Shown: in pieces, positions 61,739 through 64,000 of the stretch | How positions within the stretch are numbered: position 1 is the first letter of the stretch | How the letters are laid out: every line of letters begins with the position of its first letter | NCBI GenBank assembly: GCA_021771815.1 | Contig: JAETOE010000009.1 | Location: 1-64,000 of the forward strand | Source: Roseburia hominis | Lineage (GTDB): Bacteria; Bacillota; Clostridia; Lachnospirales; Lachnospiraceae | Direction of reading: 5' to 3' | DNA: 64,000 bases | Notes under the pieces: model-generated | The model's database searches: none | What the model was told of the DNA's origin: nothing | Seen by the model: only the letters and a program-made list of their open reading frames with translations | Program-made: the position numbers and the translations under genes

Positions 61739-61863
61739 GACAGGTATGGTATAATGTCGTCAGACATTATACGCGCCTTGTGCGCATTGGTCGCCCACGG
61801 CGAATGCCATTGAACATACCTGTCCTCTTAAGAGCAGGTATGTTATAATACCTGCTTTTTTTT
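61739..61863 (+). ncRNA. candidate structured leader with mutually exclusive stems before the NlpC/P60 gene
   Basis: GACAGGTATG (61739-61748) and CATACCTGTC (61815-61824) are 10-bp inverted ends enclosing TATAATGTC/GACATTATA (61750-61771), GCGC/GCGC (61773-61785) and TCGCC/GGCGA (61791-61803). AACATACCTG (61813-61822) can instead pair with CAGGTATGTT (61835-61844), which in turn overlaps the 5' arm of the terminator at 61834. This is the logic of a transcription attenuator, although a small repeat element with terminal inverted repeats is an alternative. Confidence 0.5.
61834..61863 (+). terminator. terminator or attenuator before the NlpC/P60 gene
   Basis: GCAGGTA (61834-61840) pairs with TACCTGC (61849-61855), then eight T. 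It lies 73 bases before the coding start. Confidence 0.8.
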
Positions 61864-61935
61864 CGGAAGCAGACCAATTTTACGATTTGACTATGCTTGA
61901 TAGTAAGTGAAATACACACGGATGAGGAGGACAAT

Positions 61936-63243
61936 ATGGGTTTTAAAGCAGCATGGAAGAAACGCTATGTGAGAAAACGGATTCTTGCGGCGCTGTTGGC
62001 CGGAACGCTCGGCATATCCTGTTATGAGTCGGTTGAGGCTTCGGCGCTTGACGATGCACAGAAGAAGAAAAGCGAGGCGCAGGAGGAATTAGACGAAGTC
62101 AATGAACAAATCCAAAGTATTCAGACCGCGCAGAACAGTCTTCAAGCGGAGATGAATCAGTACGACAGCCAGCTCATGAAGCTGCTTACGGATATGGAGA
62201 TTCTCGCGGGAGATATGGAACTGCAGGAACAGGAGATCGCGCAGGCGAACGCGGATCTGGAAACGGCGAAGCTGGAGGAACAGCAGCAGTATGACGCGAT
62301 GAAGCTGCGGATTCAGTATATGTATGAAAATGGAAATCAGTCAGTCTGGACGACGCTTGTGGAAGCCGAAAGCATAACGGATTTTCTGAATCGTGTAGAA
62401 TATGTATCGGACGTGTATGACTATGACCGGGATATGCTCGAAAACTATCAGGCGGTGGTGCAGGAGGTGGAAGACCTGACAGTGCAGCTTGAAACTGAAA
62501 TGGCGGAGATGGAGGAGCTTGAGATAAGCTACGAGGAGCAGCAGAGCTCTCTGGAACAGGTCATTGCGAGCAAGCGTTCCCAGATGGCGAACTTTGACAG
62601 TCAGCTTGCCAATGCACAGAGTCTTGCAAACCAGTATGCGCAGACGATCAAGCAGCAGAATCAGATCATTGCAAATGAGAAGGCGAAGCAGGCAGCGGCA
62701 GCAGCGGCGGCAGCCAAGGCGAACGCAGCGAATAACGCAGGAACGAATGCGGCAGGTACGGCGGGGACAACTGTTGCGGGGAATAATACCGCCGCGGGAA
62801 ATACGACGGCGGGCACGGATCAGACGGCGACCGGAAACACCGGCGGCAGTTCCGTGACCGGGCTGACGGACGGAGGACTCAATCCTTCGTATACTACGGG
62901 TGTGAGCGGCAATGACGTGGTAGCGTATGCGAGCCAGTTCCTCGGGGCACCCTATGTGTTGGGCGGAAACAGCCTTACGGAAGGAACGGATTGCTCTTAC
63001 TATGTTATGGCAGTCTATCAGCATTTCGGAATCTCTTTGCCACGTTCTTCCTATGAGCAGAGCAGCCGTGGACAAGCGGTGAGCTATGAGAATGCGCAGC
63101 CCGGCGACATTATTTGTTATCCGGGGCATGTCGCAATTTATATCGGGGGCGGACGTATCATTCACGCGTCCAATCCGCGGACAGGCGTCTGCTACGGCAA
63201 TGCGACTTACCGCACGATTACATCGGTGCGGCGTGTGTTGTAG
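61936..63243 (+). CDS. secreted NlpC/P60 peptidoglycan hydrolase with coiled-coil domain
   Basis: A 435-residue exported endopeptidase of the CwlO/PcsB type. Signal peptide about 1-36 (AALLAGTLGISCYESVEASA). A long coiled coil (about 40-250, heptads with EELDEVNEQIQSIQTAQNSLQAEMNQY) is the usual regulatory domain. An Ala/Thr/Gly-rich linker (about 250-315) precedes the NlpC/P60 domain (about 325-435), with catalytic C353 in GTDCSYYVMAVY and H398 in YPGHVAIYIGGG. It probably cuts stem-peptide cross-links during cell elongation. GATGAGGAGG precedes ATG 61936. Confidence 0.93.
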   Translation: MGFKAAWKKRYVRKRILAALLAGTLGISCYESVEASALDDAQKKKSEAQEELDEVNEQIQSIQTAQNSLQAEMNQYDSQLMKLLTDMEILAGDMELQEQEIAQANADLETAKLEEQQQYDAMKLRIQYMYENGNQSVWTTLVEAESITDFLNRVEYVSDVYDYDRDMLENYQAVVQEVEDLTVQLETEMAEMEELEISYEEQQSSLEQVIASKRSQMANFDSQLANAQSLANQYAQTIKQQNQIIANEKAKQAAAAAAAAKANAANNAGTNAAGTAGTTVAGNNTAAGNTTAGTDQTATGNTGGSSVTGLTDGGLNPSYTTGVSGNDVVAYASQFLGAPYVLGGNSLTEGTDCSYYVMAVYQHFGISLPRSSYEQSSRGQAVSYENAQPGDIICYPGHVAIYIGGGRIIHASNPRTGVCYGNATYRTITSVRRVL

Positions 63244-63278
63244 AGATATAATTTCAGTGCAGCACTACATACGAAATA

Positions 63279-63287
63279 TGGTATAAT
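63279..63287 (+). promoter_or_regulatory. extended -10 promoter for yqeY
   Basis: TGGTATAAT (TATAAT at 63282-63287) with no clear -35; 34 bases before the start. Confidence 0.55.
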
Positions 63288-63321
63288 AGAAGAATGAATG
63301 AAGAGAAAGAAGGAAAACAAA

Positions 63322-63762
63322 ATGCAGTTTAAACAGTTACAGGATGATATGATCGCAGCAATGAAGGCGAGGGACAAGGTGCGCAAGGATGCGCTTTCAA
63401 CGTTGGTATCTGCTGCGAAGAAGGTTGCAATCGACGAGGGATGCCGTGACGACATCAAGGAAGAATTGGTAGACCGTGTAATCTTAAAAGAGATTAAGTC
63501 GGTGAGAGAGCAGCTTGATACCTGCCCGGATACAAGAGAGGATCTGCGTGCGGAATATCAGGCGCGCTATGATATTTTCATGGAGTATGCGCCGCAGATG
63601 ATGTCTGCTGAGGAAGTGGAGGCATTTATCACGGAGAATTTTGCCGAGGTCGTGGCAGGCAAGAACAAGGGGCTTATCATGAAAACAGTAATGCCGGAGC
63701 TTAAGGGCAAGGCGGAGGGCGGCGTGATTAATCAAGTAGTCGCGAAGCTTTGCCAGTCATGA
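63322..63762 (+). CDS. yqeY: GatB/YqeY domain protein
   Basis: A 146-residue cytoplasmic protein matching the YqeY family, which shares the tail domain of amidotransferase subunit GatB. Helical N-terminus (FKQLQDDMIAAMKARDKVRKDALSTLVSAAKKVAID), a middle EYAPQMMSAEEVEAFI segment and the C-terminal GLIMKTVMPELKGKAEGGVINQVVAKL helix-turn motif are typical. ATG 63322 follows AGAAGGAA; 63298 is an alternative. Its stop overlaps the next start (ATGA). Confidence 0.93.
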   Translation: MQFKQLQDDMIAAMKARDKVRKDALSTLVSAAKKVAIDEGCRDDIKEELVDRVILKEIKSVREQLDTCPDTREDLRAEYQARYDIFMEYAPQMMSAEEVEAFITENFAEVVAGKNKGLIMKTVMPELKGKAEGGVINQVVAKLCQS

Positions 63763-64000
63763 GACAGAAGCTTACACTGACGGCCATTCTGGTCGTTCTG
63801 GTTTTGGTCACGGGCCTTACGGCATACAGGCAACAGGAGAGAAGGCAGAAGCTTTCTTTTCCCGATTCCCTTGAGGTGACGGTGGCGGTTGTTGACGGAA
63901 GGGAACTTACGCTTCGTGATATGGCGTTTTACATTGCTTATGAAGAGACACAGATAGAGGAGACGGCCAGAATTTATAACCCCAAGGATACCAACGAATT
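63759..64000 (+). CDS. PrsA/SurA-like peptidylprolyl isomerase (partial, runs off the window)
   Basis: The first about 80 residues of an exported foldase. Start ATG 63759 overlaps the yqeY stop by four bases (translational coupling). The signal-anchor MRQKLTLTAILVVLVLVTGLTAY is followed by VTVAVVDGRELTLRDMAFYIAYEETQIEETARIY, the N-terminal substrate-binding helix region of SurA/PrsA-type chaperones. The isomerase domain lies beyond the window. Confidence 0.8.
   Translation, partial: MRQKLTLTAILVVLVLVTGLTAYRQQERRQKLSFPDSLEVTVAVVDGRELTLRDMAFYIAYEETQIEETARIYNPKDTNE

Noticed and set aside
61739-61863. c-di-AMP (ydaO/yuaA) riboswitch
   Set aside because: Expected upstream of NlpC/P60 genes, but the conserved GGGG and CCGAGGG-type segments of that class are not visible.

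Overview
The window looks like chromosomal DNA of an anaerobic, low-to-mid GC Gram-positive of the class Clostridia, most likely family Lachnospiraceae. The reasons are strong AGGAGG-type ribosome binding sites, sigma-A promoters with 16-18 bp spacers, pyruvate formate-lyase behind a ZTP riboswitch, a group II ECF transporter module ecfA-ecfA-ecfT-truA-rplM-rpsI, Veg, a SPOCS/LysM spore-type protein, long-form HPF and several small families (DUF1848, DUF4234, DUF2752) common in that group. The species call is inference; no rRNA, tRNA, CRISPR array or complete insertion sequence was seen.

Layout. 0.1-3.9 kb (minus strand): glycerol use, glpK-glpF-FAD/[2Fe-2S] oxidoreductase. 4.1-10.6 kb: two chemoreceptors flanking an SseB-domain gene, a YbaK-type tRNA deacylase and a decayed patch with remnants of a DUF1016 nuclease gene and of ptsI. 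10.7-17.7 kb: a DUF308 membrane protein, a TetR-MMPL transporter-repeat protein cassette and an MntP-like protein. 17.7-30.9 kb: core genes, including radical SAM, DEDDh exonuclease, VanW-type surface protein, AIR synthase-like protein, Lrp plus aminotransferase, trmL, ECF module, truA, rplM-rpsI. 30.9-41.4 kb: accessory stretch with an AT-rich Septu-like anti-phage pair directly after the rpsI terminator, AraC/MATE, a DUF4143 ATPase, DUF1848, small membrane genes and an ArsR-controlled permease operon. 41.5-46.8 kb: inositol-phosphatase-like enzyme, a repeat-bearing lipoprotein, a MerR/TipAS regulator, a Dus-like enzyme and a phosphodiesterase. 46.9-50.4 kb: ZTP riboswitch-pflB-pflA. 50.4-64 kb: cell-envelope and housekeeping genes (DUF2156-GNAT fusion, hpf, ddl-murF, plsC, PrcB-like lipoprotein, veg, SPOCS-LysM, a CD225-like repeat protein, an NlpC/P60 hydrolase, YqeY and the start of a PrsA/SurA-like foldase).

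How parts fit together. GlpF imports glycerol, GlpK phosphorylates it and the flavoprotein probably oxidises glycerol 3-phosphate. PflA activates PflB, whose formate supplies one-carbon units; the ZTP riboswitch upstream senses shortage of 10-formyl-tetrahydrofolate, so the logic is closed. ddl and murF make and attach D-Ala-D-Ala to the peptidoglycan precursor. The MMPL transporter and its repeat-protein partner appear to be controlled by the adjacent TetR regulator.

The best candidates for something unusual are: the Septu-like pair (known class, new locus); a multi-hairpin element with mutually exclusive stems and a terminator before the NlpC/P60 gene (61739-61863), which shares a near-identical promoter-like palindrome with a 71-bp tandem repeat before the VanW gene (21146-21304); a terminator whose 3' arm carries the ribosome binding site of the next gene (58418-58472); and the Gln/Gly/Tyr-rich 12-residue-repeat membrane protein at 60163-61695.
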